A DNA stretch of 64,000 nucleotides from positions 23,295,809-23,359,808 of the forward strand of contig NC_067197.1 of assembly GCF_000699445.3 (NCBI RefSeq). The letters run 5' to 3'. Position numbers and translations under genes: made by a program. Below the pieces are notes generated by a model. It was not told the origin of the DNA. It searched no databases and worked only from the letters and a program-made list of their open reading frames with translations. Position 1 is the stretch's first letter, and every line of letters starts with the position of its first letter. The stretch is from Schistosoma haematobium. Taxonomy: Eukaryota > Platyhelminthes > Trematoda > Strigeidida > Schistosomatidae. Shown piece after piece: positions 1 to 14,900 of the stretch.

Positions 1-44
1 TTGAAATATACCATTTTGTCTTTCCTTTATCTCCGTTATTTTAG

Positions 45-3000
45 GCGTCGGAATGGGTATCAGTATTGTTCGTATTATAGCTATCATGGCAGGATACTTT
101 GATCGGTATAGAATATTGGCTTTGGCTATTTGTAGTAGCGGTGGCGGTTTCGGGACATTATTCTATACTCTACTATGCAATTATATGATTGAAAATTATA
201 CCTGGCGTATGGCCTTAATTTCATTAGCTTTATTCCATCTTAATGTTATTCCTTTAAGTTTATTACACAAACCATTACCTCTTGAACCCATTCAAGAACC
301 CGTTATCTTACTACCTAACGATCCAGTAGCGTCTACAATTTGTTTAAAATCTGTTACAGGCCCACCAAATACATATGAATCATTTATAAGTACAACTGGT
401 GGCAGTATACTAACCAGCATTGATAATACTGCACAAAAAAATACATCAGAGGCAATACATTCACGGATAACCGGACAAAATATAATTGGTGTTGTGGAGT
501 TCGTCAAAATTACTTATGACAAAACTAATTCAAATCAGATTACGGTTAGTCCAATCAATTTTATCAACGACCCAGAACCACATTTATTAGAACGAATTCA
601 GACAATAGTTGATAATTATTTTGACAACGCGGAGAATATTAAGCCAGAAGTAATGCCACATCCCAGTCTCACTCTGTTTCTTCCAATCATATTTTTAGTA
701 TGTGATCAGCTGAGCGACTTTAAAACTAATCTACCAGAGTCACAATTCCTAGTTGATAGTCGTTTAAGTGGAATCGATAAATTATTCACTGATCATGTTA
801 CTCACACGGGATCAACTGCATTTACCAATTCTCAAGCAAGTGTGGAACAAACACCTAATGTAAATAAATCTACAGCTGCAATAACAATGGCTCAGACAAA
901 GACGAAAACAACACCATTTTTCGGTGATTCATTTGCTTCGAGCGTAATTCAAGCTCATGATACTAAATACACTGAAAATCTAATAAGTGCAGTTATTAAA
1001 CGTGCTCTTGTCAAGGTAGAGGAAATTTCAAAAGAGTTAACTTCAAAAAGTCTGTTGGTTCATCCAAAACCACTTACTGTGATTGTAGAGGAAAAATGTA
1101 TTGATTCGTTGAATCCGAATTTCTCATCAGATTATCGTTCTTATGCTTTAAAGAATATCAAGCCGACTGAAGATACAATTTTTGAAGAAAATGAAATCGA
1201 TTATCAAACTGATGAAGATGGGAACTCTGATAATACGCCATCTACCAAAGAATCTACATACAATACTTCACAAAATAAAATAACTTCATCTGAGCACCAT
1301 TTTGCGAATTCACATTTAAACTTGGATCATCCAAAACTTTCATATGAGTCTCGAGGATATATTGATCAAATGATACGAAGTGGAACTACCATTTACCAAA
1401 GTCAAGCTGTCATGGTACCATTATACAAGTGTAAAGATTTGCCTGGCAGAACTAGACTTTTATCGTTAACTTCAGTGGACGAGCCTAAAGAAGCTGTTGA
1501 CTTAATGATTTCTAAGATAAAGGATGAGAAAGTTGGAGATTCATTTGGTTATGAGATAAAGAAAAGGAGAATGTCGTTCATTAGCTTGAAAAATATTCTT
1601 TTTCTTAGCTTCCTCATCAATCGTTCTTTTAGTTATATGGCTGATTCCATACTATATGGTCATTTCATTAATTTTGGTATAAGCAGTGGATTGAAGGAGG
1701 AAAAAGCCAATGGTTTACTTGCTTACGTCGGATTATCAAATATGTTAAGCAGAATAGCAATTGGACTTATTGGACATTTTTCGAGAAAATTAGATATTCG
1801 TTTTCTTTCAGCCGCTTGTTTATTTATTATATCGATACACACCATGATTATGCCATTCTATCCAACATATTCATCTTTAATTTCCTACGGCATATCTTAT
1901 AGTATTTTTGTAGGACCAAGTTTTGCATTTTCACATGCAATGGTTATTGATATTATGGGTGACAAAAAGGTAGATAGAAGTTTATCTATGGTTCTTTTTT
2001 CTGAAGCAACTGGTTATTTAATTGGTGGACCACTAGGAGGTTAGTCAGAAAAATTTTCTTAAAAGATTTACGTTTTGTTTGTTTGATTAGCTTAAAGTAA
2101 AATTATTCTATTCATTCAAGTGAATAAACAGAATATTGAAAATACTATTAGATCACACAACCATTTAACTTCACCTTTATTATACTACCTTAAGATTATT
2201 AAGTAGCATGAAATAGGATAAACAAATTATTTCATAATTATTTGACTGGTTATTATTATTATTCAGTAAAAATTTTGTGTAATTTATGAGATACTACCGA
2301 ATCTCGTGTGAGAGAAATCCGATTATCTCAAATTGGAAGTTCAAACTACTTAAATTCCCTTGACTTTTGTCTAGATAAAGCTAGTTCATCATCCAAATGA
2401 CCTTCAATAAAAACCTGTCATTAACTTTTAAGATATATAAACAACGAAAATCCATCTCCTTTCATTTTCTAAAGAATAACCAAGTGTGAAAAGATTAAAC
2501 TACAGAACCAAGCGGTATGAGATAATTTAATGTATGAAACTGAATAGACCAATTTTGGATAAATATTATTCCCGTTAACAATCGTCACTTGGTAACATTT
2601 ATAAAACTCGTATTAATGTATGAGTCTTTTAAGGATGGAACTGTGGTTATAAACATTTTCATTAATTTGCCTAACCTGCTAGTCGTTAGTGTAACGAACT
2701 ATCATGGAGTACTATATTTTAGTTTTACAATAGTTTTTCGTCTTATAAATGCTCATCGACATGTCAAAATTAAAATTTCATTTACTGTTATGAAACTGTG
2801 GGTAGATTAGCCGATAAATATCAGACAGTTGAAAAAGAATAACTTCGTGATTCAATACAAAATTGATTAAGTCTCAGTAAATATATAGAACTAGTATCTT
2901 TTCGTTTTACTATATATTGGTCGAAAGCTTAAAATCTATAAAGATACAGAAGATAATCCCTTAGTGATTAATTCGAAAATAGGCATACGAATTAGCTATA

Positions 3001-3445
3001 TTTCGGTGACCTGTCGCATGACACGAGATTCCTTTCTCGCACAAAATTAATTGTAAGTGGTACTTGACATAAGATGAACCATTTTATCATCGTTACAGTT
3101 TTCGATAGTAATATTCAAACGATTAATGAGTTCTTCATACTAAAAAATATTCCATCAACACTTAGCACTGAATTAGTGGACATGAAAATTTCTATTTTCT
3201 TAGCTATAAAACGTTTATAGAATTTTATAATAAATCTTATTTGTTATTATAAGACCTATATTGTTATTTTATTATTATTTTTACGCTTAGGTATAATCAA
3301 AGATCAAACTGAAAACTATGCATATACATTTCTATTCTCTGGATTATGTAATATTATTTCAGCTACGATTATAACTGTCCATGCAATAATCAAATTTAAT
3401 ATATTCAAAAGATTGAAACAATGTTGTTGCAAGCATAATGATTGA
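45..3445 (+). CDS. monocarboxylate transporter-like MFS protein (3' exons)
   Basis: Integral-membrane transporter of the SLC16/MCT branch of the major facilitator superfamily, probably moving monocarboxylates or related metabolites across the plasma membrane. Exons: 45-2039 (acceptor ttttag before it) and 3291-3445 (acceptor cgcttag). The join splits a Gly codon and restores the frame up to TGA at 3443-3445. Seen: the motif YFDRYRILALAICSSGGG, like the family's YF-x-RR-x-LA-x-G-x-A-x-AGS signature; a helix pair ending in LHKPL; then about 410 hydrophilic residues; then a second six-helix half from residue ~505 (FISLKNILFLSFL...) to IISATIITVHAII and a short tail with a CCC cluster. The loop between the two halves is several times longer than in human MCTs. 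The first helices lie before the window. The intron 2040-3290 is AT-rich and holds no other coding signal. Substrate cannot be read from sequence. Confidence 0.82.
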
Positions 3446-3459
3446 CTGTTATTCTAAAT

Positions 3460-3465
3460 AATAAA
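3460..3465 (+). promoter_or_regulatory. AATAAA poly(A) signal of the transporter gene
   Basis: AATAAA lies 15 nt after the transporter stop codon, so the 3' UTR may be very short. From here to about 3887 the sequence is AT-rich and I see no gene. Confidence 0.45.
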
Positions 3466-3887
3466 TTAATTTCTTATATAGAGAATGAACAGGTAAAGTA
3501 ATGACACTACCATTTATATCATTTAGTAGTTTACTAGAAAATAAGTAGTTTCTCTCTTTTATTTTTATATTGTTCGATGAATTTCATCATTTTTGAATTG
3601 TTTGTATATCATTCACTTTCAAATACATAATGAAAATGTCGTCAATAAGTGTTCTTAATACCTTTGAGAATGTTCCATAGGATTAAGATATGCTGTCTAG
3701 GTTGAAAAAGCCCTGAATTGTGTTTAGATTTTATGAAAACCTTTGTAAAACTATTATTTTGTAAGGTAAATTTAGAATTGTGAATTTGTGTAATTAATAC
3801 TGAATGATTATTATTAATTACAGATGATACTTATTCCCAACCTTATACTTTTATTATTTTTACCGTCATAAAACATGTTTAGCTTTA

Positions 3888-6410
3888 TTGAGGGATTACT
3901 TGATGAAAGATCAGTTCAATGAGAGGCTGCAATCGATCATAGTGAAGTACCCAAGAAAGGATCTCACCATCCTGATGAGGGACCTAAACGCAAAAGTCGG
4001 GATGGACAACATCGAATATGAAGAAATCATGGAAAGACATGGACTAGGAGAAAGGGACGAAAATGAGAAGAGATTTACAAACCTATGTGCATTCAACAAA
4101 TTGGTTATAGGTGGAACAATATTCTCACACAAACGCATGGTTAAAGCTGTATGGATCTCACCGGATCACACGGCGTAGAACCAGATCGACCACATTTGTA
4201 TCAATAAAAAATTCAGAAGGTCAATGGGAGATGTGTGAACTAAGAACGGAGTTGAAATAGCTTCAGGTCACCACCATCTGGTTATGGCCAAGAAGAAACT
4301 GAAGACAAAGAAGCATTAGAAGACTGAACGCACAGCATTAAAAGGATCACTACAGAATTCCTTCGACATACTGAAAAACTCAACCAATTCAGATAACTCT
4401 CAACATCAGGTTCCAAGCCTTACAGGATCTACTGAACGAAGAAGCTGCTATAGAGAACAACTGCAAAAAGGCCAAAGAAGCACTAACTTCAACTTGTCAG
4501 AAGTTCTGACCCGCAACAAGCATCATGATAAAGAACTGATTTCTACCGAAACAATGTGCAAGATTCGAGAAAAGAAGAACAGGAAGACAGCATTTAACAA
4601 CAGCCAAACAAGGGCAAAGAAAGTCAAGACACAAGACGAATACGCAGAAGTAAACAAGCAACTGAAGAAGAGCATCAGGGCCAACAAGCAGAAATACATC
4701 GAAGACCTAGCAACGAAAGTGGAAGAAGCTGTATGAGATGGAAATATGAAACAACTATGTGACACAGCAAAGGAACTAGCAGGGACCAAAGACATCAATC
4801 AAGGACAAAGAAGCCAGGCCAATCCCTGAGATTCAAAAACAAAGGGATAGATGAGTAGGACAAATTGAGGAACTCTTGAATAGACCAGCTCCATTAAATC
4901 CACCGGATATCCAAGTAACACGCAGACCTTCCTATAGATGTCATTTCACCAACGACCGAAGAGATCAAGATGGCTATCAGAAAAATCAAGTGTGGGAAAG
5001 CAACAGGACCTGACAATATACTAGCCGAAGCACTGAAGTCAGACATGAAAGTAACTGCAAACATATTTCACATTCTATTCATGAAGATTTGGGAGGAGGA
5101 ACAAGTGCCGATGGACTGAAAAGAAGGACACCTCATCGAGATACCAAAGAAAAGAGATCTGAGCAAACGTGAGAACTACAAAGGCATCACACCAATATCA
5201 GTACCAGGAAACGTTTTCAACAGTGTGGCTGAACCGAATGAAAGACTCAGTGGACGCTCAATTTCAACATCAACACATCGGATTCGGTAAAGATCGGTCG
5301 TGCACAAACCAAATCGAGACACCACGGATCATCATTGAACAATCAACTGAATGGAACTCGTTACTATACATCACGTTCCATCGCTATGAGAAGACATCCG
5401 ACAGTGTTGATAAGAGGACTTTATGGAAACATCTTCGACACCATAGTTTACCGGAGAAAATCATCATATGGGATTCAAACGATGTATTACACTGCAATAT
5501 CATGCATGGAGGGCAGCTGACAGATGCATTCCAAGTGTGGACCGGAGTCAGACAAGGCTGACAACTCTGACCCTTCCTATTTGTTCTAGTAGTTGACTGG
5601 ATTACGAGGACCTCGACATCTGACAGGAAGCACGGAATACAACGGACAGGCCGGACGCAACTAGACGATTTGGGTTTCGCAGATGAACTAGTCCTTCTAT
5701 CCCATACACATCAACAAATGCAGAACTAGACAACCTATGTAACAGCAACCTCTGTATCAGCAGGCCTCGACATTGATCATGGAAAAACCAAGGTCCTCAA
5801 ATACAACAGGAGGACACCAACGTAGTCACACTTGATGGAGGAACTCTAGAAGAGTTGGAAAGTTTCGCTTCTCTGAGTAGCATCATCAATGAACAAGGAG
5901 GATCTGATGCAGATGTAATAGTGGGGATTGGCAATCCAATGACAGCATTCCTACGATTGAAGAACATATGGGATTCAAAGCAACTGTCAACCAATAACAA
6001 AGTCAGAATATTGAATGCGAAGTTCAGGACAGTTATACTGTATGGAGCTGAAACTTGGAGAACTACTACAACCATCATCAAAACGTACAAGTATTTATGA
6101 ACAGTTATCTACGTATGATACTCAATGTCCGTTGGCCGGATGTGCCATCATCAACAGACTACTATGGGGGAAAAAAACAGGTTTCAGCTGAGGAGGAAAT
6201 TAGGAAAAGACGTTAGAAATGGATAGGATATTGAGAAAATCACCAAACTGCATCACGAGGCAAGCACTAACTTGGAATCCTGAAGAGACGGAGAAGAGGA
6301 AGGCCGAAGAACACACAGACATGAAAAGAATCGCCCACGACAGGGTTAGATAGAGTGTTAGTAGGCGGCCTATGCTCTTCCACGAGGAGTAATAGGCGTA
6401 AGTAAGCAAT
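3888..6410 (+). mobile_element. decayed SR3/Perere-3-like RTE retrotransposon (5'-truncated)
   Basis: Non-LTR retrotransposon relic. Translated fragments follow the protein of the element at 58361-61501 in order. They cover the endonuclease middle (RDLNAKVGMDN, ERHGLGERDEN, LCAFNKLVIGGTIF) at 3900-4180, the linker at 4494-4736, RT blocks at 5169-5570 (KRTLWKHL, FQVWTGVRQG), and the C-terminal part at 5855-6100 ([28 protein letters not shown]). Many stops and frameshifts break it, and the usual GDFNA is RDLNA. The copy lacks the 5' third of the ORF. It ends with the family's terminus (gtaataggcgtaagtaag) at about 6385-6403. It lies about 450 nt downstream of the transporter gene in the same orientation. 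It is clearly older than the copies at 27.5 and 58.4 kb. Confidence 0.88.
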
Positions 6411-8948
6411 TAGGACATACTGCCACCCACGAGGTTTGCACAATGCGAGTACATCACTTGCACAATATATGAATAGCTAATTAAACTTCTCGAAACTTGA
6501 ATCCATGCACTGAGACACAGATTAACACCATGTAGAAGAGATTATTTGTATCAGTATGAAATGAATTAAGAACATGATTGCTTGGACTAATTACAAGCGT
6601 CATTTTCATTACTATAAATTTCAAAAGTTTTATCATTAGTAAATCAAATGTGATAACGCTTCTGAAAAGCCTTTTACATAGGTTTTGTAATTTTTCTGAG
6701 AAACATTTCAGACGTCTTATATGAAATATAGTTTGCGATACTTCTCTGTTGAGCCATATTTTGCTCTCTTGGAATCTCGATCACCACTTTTTATGCTACT
6801 AACTTGTTTTCATCCAAAACGCACTGAGAAATAAACGTGTGGTCAAATTGGGCACAAATCACACTTCGGATCACTTTCAACTTGATTAAATTCTCGAAAT
6901 TTATAAAATTAACAATTCTAAGGAACAGAGTACATAAAGATAGTGGAAAAACCTTCTTTACTTTAGAATTAACTAATTTGGATAAACACATCGTTTGAAG
7001 CCCAGTCTTCGAGCGGTGTACCAAGATTCTTAGTTCATGATATTGTCAGAGTAGTTAAGTCATAAAAATTACAAATATAAATCGATAATGTTAGTAAGAG
7101 ATGAGAAAGAAAAGTAAAGAGCAAAAGTTCCAGTAGTTATTACTTGATAGGTTATTTGTATTTTCAAAGAATTATCAGTGATCTGATTGAATTGTAGTAT
7201 GTAACATTTTTAATTTTAAGCTTTCATCTCATCAGTCTTATACGAGAGTAATTGCGTTACTTAGTACCATAAGTTTTATCACAGTAAGAAATTCTAAACT
7301 ATCCAACATTGTAACAAATTCCTTGTTGACAAATATCCAGATTTTAATTATTAAAAGTGTTTAATATTTTTAGTAGTCAGCATGAGCTATCATTAATTAC
7401 GAAAGTTTTCTACGTAGCTTAGCTGGTACAACTTAATTTTTTCATCCATCACACCTTAAATGAATGATTTTCAACACAGTTCCATCTTGTTTCTTTAAAG
7501 AATAAACTAAGGTGCAGATATCCCAATAAATGTTCTGTTTCCCTACAGGTTTTCGAATTAACAAAATTTTAAAACAGGAAGGTTTGCTGCAGTACACGCG
7601 CAGCAGAAAAATAAGCATCCTAAATCTTTAAATAGGTCACCACCGATAAAATCGCTCTAAAACAGTAAATAATTAATTCTAGAGATATTATGTAGTTTTA
7701 TATAAAATACGTATTAGTTATGAAGGTAGTCAAAAACTACGGGTTATTGCGCACTGTTGTTATACGTACTACCCGTATGATTACGAGTTATGAATTAGAA
7801 TAATGAATGTGTTTAAAATCATTCGCTTTGAATACTGTGAATTGTTTCAGAAATCAGGGCTTTTCATAGAGTATAGAGTACAACAAAGATGAAGGATTTA
7901 TGTTAAATATAGTAGGATATACAACTGCAATTAGGTATGCTAGCAAATTTTATCTTGAAATTTTTGAAGCACTCATAATACGCTTATACAACCTACTTGT
8001 ATTGAGGATGATACGAGCTTTCGTCTCCAGTTGATTTATAGCCATATTCAATTTTATTAATTTAAACCATATAACACAAGAAATAACATAAACTTAAATG
8101 AAACGATGTGAGCTATTTAATTAATTAATGAGAAATAATTTTTAACACCAAGTGTAAAATCATGACAACTGAAGTTTAAATTATAAAGTTTACTCTCATC
8201 TCTTCTAAACTAAGGAGGGGGGAGGTGATTTGAACAGCTTGAGTTTAATGTATTTCCTGAAAAAAAATCTAAGGAAGACGTAAAATATCCATCTAATACG
8301 CTTTAATATTCAATTAATTTTCTAAAAATCAACTACAAAATTATTTACTATCTTATTTCTATGGTGATAAATAGTTAACTTTGAAAGACTAAAAGATCAA
8401 AGCTCAATTCATTTGCCGATGAACTCTGATTATTTGGAAAATAATTTTTTTTAAAAAAAATTTTGTAATAAAGAAAAACTCATAGAAATCAGTGTAATCA
8501 ACGTAATTTTTAGTTACTTTAATATAATATAATAAATGAACTGAATAAAACTTAGAATAAACGACTACATTTTGTTGTTGTTGTTGTTGTTGAATTTATA
8601 CAACGAATATACAAAGTAAGTAAACAAAAAAAAGAATTTAGGATGTATATACATATAGATGGAAATCTTAATAGGATTAGTAAATAAAAAAGTATACAAA
8701 AATACGAAACAAGAACACAATTAAATGCTTACACATACATATAAATTAACCTGAAATTATAGACACATTAGAAATATATTATAGAATTATTAAGTGTTAT
8801 CATAGGTGACAATGTTCTTCTTCTTCTTGTTATTATTATTATTTACAGAATGAGTTGTTGATTAATGAAGGATGGAAAAAGAAAAATTATGACAACTGAA
8901 TAAATAATGTTATGATAAGACATTACAATATATTTGAGCATTATTAAA
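6411..8948. other. AT-rich intergenic DNA, no gene seen
   Basis: No open frame with protein-like composition or bounded by plausible splice sites was found on either strand. A short (TTG)n run lies at 8573-8592. The minus-strand gene that follows ends at 8972. Confidence 0.5.
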
Positions 8949-8954
8949 TTTATT
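8949..8954 (-). promoter_or_regulatory. AATAAA poly(A) signal of the zinc-finger gene
   Basis: The minus-strand AATAAA is 18 nt beyond the stop codon at 8972-8974 and would end the long zinc-finger gene with a short 3' UTR. Confidence 0.4.
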
Positions 8955-8971
8955 TGGATTAGCTTTAGTGA

Positions 8972-11900
8972 TTACTTTTTTTCCTTGTTTGATCGTTTGT
9001 TAGCTGTTGTAATTACACTGTTAACTTTGTGTACATTTTTTGAATTATTTGAAAAAGGATGCTGACCTTTGGAATTTCTAAAAGGTTGACTACGACCACC
9101 TCGAGGTAAATATTTCTATTAAAAGGTGAAATAATGTCATCAACAAGTTACTTATATGACTATAAAATATACATGCGCTAGAGAAAAATCGACAAACGGT
9201 TAGTCAAATAAATTTATGAGTAAATTAGTCAAATGTATTGTGGATTTGATTTTGGCATCCGCTATCATATGAAGTCTTGCGATAAACAAATATTAATCAT
9301 TTCACTAGATTAAGTAAAGCATAAAATGTTTTCATATATGTTCCAACTAGGGAGAAGGGTCATGGATAACTGGGTGTTTCTCTGGTTACGCTACGTTAAA
9401 AATAACATCAGAAAATAAAACTCAAGTATATGATCCAGTATATTTCTCAATGCCATAATTAATACGCGTAGATTAATAAGCACGTCCAGGAATAAAAACA
9501 AGACAGTAGATACTGGGGATATATTTAATGTGATGAAATAATGTGAAGCTATTTGAAAGTGAAACTCTGAATAAGTATTCAAAAATATCTCCAAACGTTG
9601 CTTCTTAACAGTGAGTGGGTCTAACCCCTAACCCCTTCAGAAATGCTAGTAGTTTTCAAACAAGATGATTATTAACGAGCCTCAGGATTGTATGAAAAAT
9701 ATTCACAATAAGCAACGGAAAAGAATAAAAACAACGTAATCTATAAATTATTTGGAAGTAACTAGCTACAAAATGATGACCTCTGGATCTAAAAAGTCTT
9801 ACTTTATAATCCAGTTCTAACTGGTAAAATCGTGGACGCTTCAAACCTGTAACTAGAGTCCGCAAAGGTATGTTCTTGACAAATATTTCTCCTGTCAAAA
9901 TATCCACTTGAAGTTCATCAGCTTCCATTTCACTTCGAGACTGCAAAGTTAAAAACTCGTCAGGAATTTCAAGCTGTTTAGAGTATTTTTTCGCACCAGA
10001 TGGTCTGCGACGATTATTTGACATTTTAAGCATCTCAATTTGATTAGAATCTACGGCGACTGGAAGCTCATTTAAGTATGGATGTTTCTTAATTTGCTCA
10101 GAGTCTTCATTTAATTCGTTATGTTTATGTGACAGAGTACCTTGTTCGCTACTTTTGAAATTATCATAAGAAAGAGAAAACCCATCTTTCATTCTTTGTT
10201 TTTCTAATTCAGGGTTTTCAATTTTATCTGGTGTCAAACGTTGGGTATCTTGGTAAGAATATTCGGATGAGGTGGAACTAATATTTATAATAGATGAATC
10301 TGAATCAGTATGACCGTATTCCGGAATATCATTTAAACGTTCCAATGTAACTGATATATCACGTAGTGGAAAAGAGGAGTTTACTGGTAGAAGAGTAGAC
10401 TCTTTACTAGTAAAATATCTTTTGGTTTCTTGCTTTGAAATTGTCATGTAGGATGAAAAATTGATTGACTTTCCATGATCAACTAATGACGTGACCTACA
10501 AAAAGTATATAGGAAAGTTTTCTTATAAATACACTTTATAGAAAATCTACAATACAAAAAAGAGATAAGAAAATCATTTTATACATTTCACAAAACCCTA
10601 TAATTAGTGGCTTGCATTTCTTGCTGATGCATAAAGATATCGTGAAAAGAGACACACACCAATTAAGCATATCATTTTAGACTGTAGAGATTTAGCAATC
10701 AAGTTCAAACGCTAATATACTCTGACTGAAATTTCCTTAAATTGATTAGAATGGTTTTTTTGAACACTTATCCGACGTCGTATACATTGTCAAATATTTA
10801 ACAAAATAATATAAAAGGGAATCGCCTATAAATATTACATTGAAACATAACTGAATCTATAAAATGAGTTCTGATATCTACTTTTAAGATTTTTAGCGAG
10901 CAATAATAGCAATAATGACTCTAACAATTATGGAATCATTTGCTAAAAATAATAAACAACATTTCATAACTAATCCACACAATCAGCATAATTAGACTTT
11001 ATATAATGATCACGGTCAAAAATATTCATGTATGAAAAACGATATAATTGAAAAAAAAATTAAATGTAGATAATTAATAAGTTGGTTGATTTGAAGTTTT
11101 TGGCATTCAAAATCTAATACGTTCGTGTACTGTGCTAATGATTTCATTATTCCGACTTTAATATCTCAAACAAAACTGCTTATATTCACTTCTTTTTCCT
11201 AGCCCATTTACTAGAGTGAAAATACCAGGCTTTTTCATGTTGACCCAGTGTACTCAACACGAAATACAATAGGTTTTTCGATTATATATCAATAAAAAAT
11301 TATTAGAATATTTCAAACTGAGTATTTATCCCGGTAACATGGATCATGGTAAAAATGTATTGAAATCCCCTGATTAGTGTTACCACTGAATAATAATTTA
11401 CTGTAACAGGATTTCAATCTAATCGATGTTGGTTTAATTCTCATAATTCGTAATTGCACTTCTCCAATAAAAATCTCAACAAGTACAACATTGTGGTCTG
11501 CAATAATTGAAATTGAATCCCGCCAACATTTGACAAATATATTACTTTTATCATTGAATACCCGACAGTAGCTCCCACCTTGAAGTGATGGTTGAGATAA
11601 CTTATCGTGATGATCTAACTGAGCTATATTGACTGGAACACTTGTTCATTTAGGTCCTACCATATCAGGTGAGCTAATTTGGTTTTGGTCCCAAGAGTTA
11701 AGGGTTTGAAAGCACGGAGTTTATACGTGTAAAACCACCCACATAAAGACCGTGTGTGACTGGCTTCAAGCAGCCGTCTCTTTGGGCACTCCAATTAAGC
11801 TCCTAGGTTGTTAATATTTAATCCTTCTTATGATGATTGCTACCACATTGTTTCAAACCGACTACTATTTATCATGTTAACTTTATCTCGTCGTGCCAAC

Positions 11901-14900
11901 GTAGTGTAGAAACTTGGGCTAACATACACTTATATCAGGCTCTAACATAGATTATGAGGGACCGACCATCAATCAATACTTTGTACTGAAGTGGAATATC
12001 AGTTTATATTCTATTTTTGGCAGTAGACGGCAATAAACACAACGTAGGTAACAAGTTATCGACATAAATATCATTCAAGAAAATGGAAAAAAGGGAAAAG
12101 ACATACATTATGGCGATTACTTGTAATACGATTCTTTCGATGTCTATTTTTTTGTTGACTCGATGAATGGAATAAACTTGTTTCTGAACCCTCCGGAGAA
12201 TGTAGCCTATAAGAAAAGAACATTATAAAACAAAACTGAGACATGAAAACTAGAAGTTAATCTTTATCATTTTCTAACTATCGGTGAAGCACATAAATTC
12301 TTTATACAAACAATAGTTGTTAAAGCTTAGGAATACTTGAACACAATCCACATAACTATTGTTCGGTATGTTACGTTACTTAGCTTGTTATAGGTTACTA
12401 TATACATGAAATTGTATATATCTAATAAATAAAAAATGTTGTCTTCCCTCCTGGAATTTTCTTAGCACTATAGTGTTCCTTTTCTTCTTTGTTATACTCT
12501 TTTTATCTATTAGTAACAAGTGGTATAACTCATGTATACTGGTTTTTATCAGATAATCAGTCAACTATTATTTAAGTCTTTATGAATCAGTAAAAAGAAG
12601 ATTAACCGGATGATAAATATATAACTTTTCGGACTGATAGCTTATACTCTCTTAAGGAGTTGATCTTAAACATCTACATTACTACACAATACACTCTTTG
12701 TTGAGAAAAATCTCAGTAAATATTGTAAATATTTAGCAAAGTATGATAAGAATACCGAAATAGTCTATGTCTATAAAAAATGATTAAAATAGCAAGCATT
12801 TGAATACTGTTAATTGTTTATTGAACTAATTATAAATTGTTTGTATAAGTTTTTTTAGTTGATTCCTTACATGTTAAGTACATTAAAATATTTTTGCTGT
12901 TAAAAAATAAATGCACTAACATTAATCATTTTATACACCTCGAATTCAGGTTTGTGACTTAAAGGGATCTTCCTTAGATGTACAACTAAATATATACCGA
13001 GCAGGTATAACAATCTACAACTTGAACTGCGCACGTTTAGATTTAACGGGCATACAATAGATTAAAGAGTATAAATATGCCACGTTCTGTAAAGTATAAC
13101 GTCATGTAAACAGTTGACAAAAAAAATCTAAAGCAAAATATAAATAAATATGTTAAATAAGAAAACATACCTATGAATTCATAAACATTCTCAATGAAAT
13201 ATATCAAACACACAATCAATAGCTAACCTTTTCCGTGATGATCCCATATGAGTAAATCCTAAAAATACTGAGTCTTTTTCATCACTGGTATCATCTAATG
13301 TACTACCAGACGCATAGGATGAACACGAAGATTCATTTAAAAGTGTACTTCCTTTATTATTCACTGATAATTCAACGCCCTGAAGTGGCAAATCACAAAA
13401 ACGATTATTTGGATAAACAACAGGCAATTGGATTAGGTCTGAACCACCCGGCATCTTGAATGGAAAACTTTGTTTTCGACGACTTGACGACTTTGATAGA
13501 GTATTGTGTGAAGAATTTTTACAAGTAGATTTATTTATACTAGAAGTAAGAAATCAATTAAACTTATAGAAATTAAGGCCTGACTAACAATTACAAATAA
13601 ACTAGATAAAATTCATCAAATAAGTTATTTCATAAATTAGGTACTAAGTTTTGTCAATATATTAAATTTGCTTCTTCGTGAAAAATAATTGATGCTTACA
13701 TATTCGAAGTATTTGGCATCAACAATCACTCCAGTGCAAAAGACGCATAAAATTTGACAAACTTTTTAAGCTATGTTTCGGAGATCTCCGTACGCTTAAT
13801 TCTGAATGATTAGTTACTAACTGCGAACATTCAATTTATCTATTAATTTCTGCCATCCGATATATATGTCTGTAGTATTCCAATTGTGTATTTTCAATGC
13901 CTTATTTTTGCATATATTGCACCTGCATAGTAATACTGAGTTGTGGTCCAGTTATTCACAGGTCTAGTCATATAAATCTATAGAAGCAAGTACAGCTGTT
14001 TGAATTTCGCCTGCTCAATCGATCATCAGAGAAGAATTTTTGCATAGCTAACTAGCGTTTCTTCAGTGAGTTATTCAGTTCAGACAGTAGGGTGGTTTAT
14101 AGCATCTTCATCCATATCTAAGTTTGTACGCCTTTAACTTCATTAAGCACTTTAATTAGCTTATTCAATAGATGATGTCGTTTCGATCAGTAACAAAATG
14201 CCTGTATCTCTGCACAAATAGCCCGATATTTCTCTGGTCACGTGTTACAATCTACACCTAGATTCCTCTTACTAGTTTAAACAAGCTTATTTACACTTAT
14301 CTGTCCTGTTAGATATTGTATACACTAAGCCCACTACACAGCAGAATAGTCAAGTTAAAGAAAACTAAAAAAGCATCTCACTAGACATATAAATATACTA
14401 CACTGATTCTGTATTCACAATTAAATGCCATTAAAAATCATTCATTATACGAAAGTAATTCTATGTATTTAAACGATTTAACCTAACAACAGTCCCTGAC
14501 ATATCACAAGTAGTATTATACTTTTGCGAAAAATGCTATTCGCACGACAAGAAACGAACTATTATATAGCATTAAAACATTCTACTTTTCATTTACGTAA
14601 TATATATAATTATTAAGAAGTCATTCTTCTTTTTCCGAAAATAGACCAATATCAACTTACCAAACTGTAACCGGTATATTTGGGAACGATTCGGATGGAA
14701 GTAGATTACAAGACCTATAGTTATTATTATCGTGAGTTGTAAAAGTCGAAGGAGTATCTAGATCAAATTTCACAGAAAAATAAAACACTAAGTTTAATAT
14801 AGTCACATTCCATAGCTATGAAACACATCTTTATTCACTTATGTAGACATAGAACATAACAGTTTTTTCGGAAATCAAATAACTTTACAGAAAATATTAT

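Noticed and set aside
10483..10495. Alternative splice acceptor for zinc-finger exon 9803-10482
   Set aside because: Using it after exon 12121-12206 in the required phase gives an immediate stop; the acceptor 12 nt further in restores the frame.
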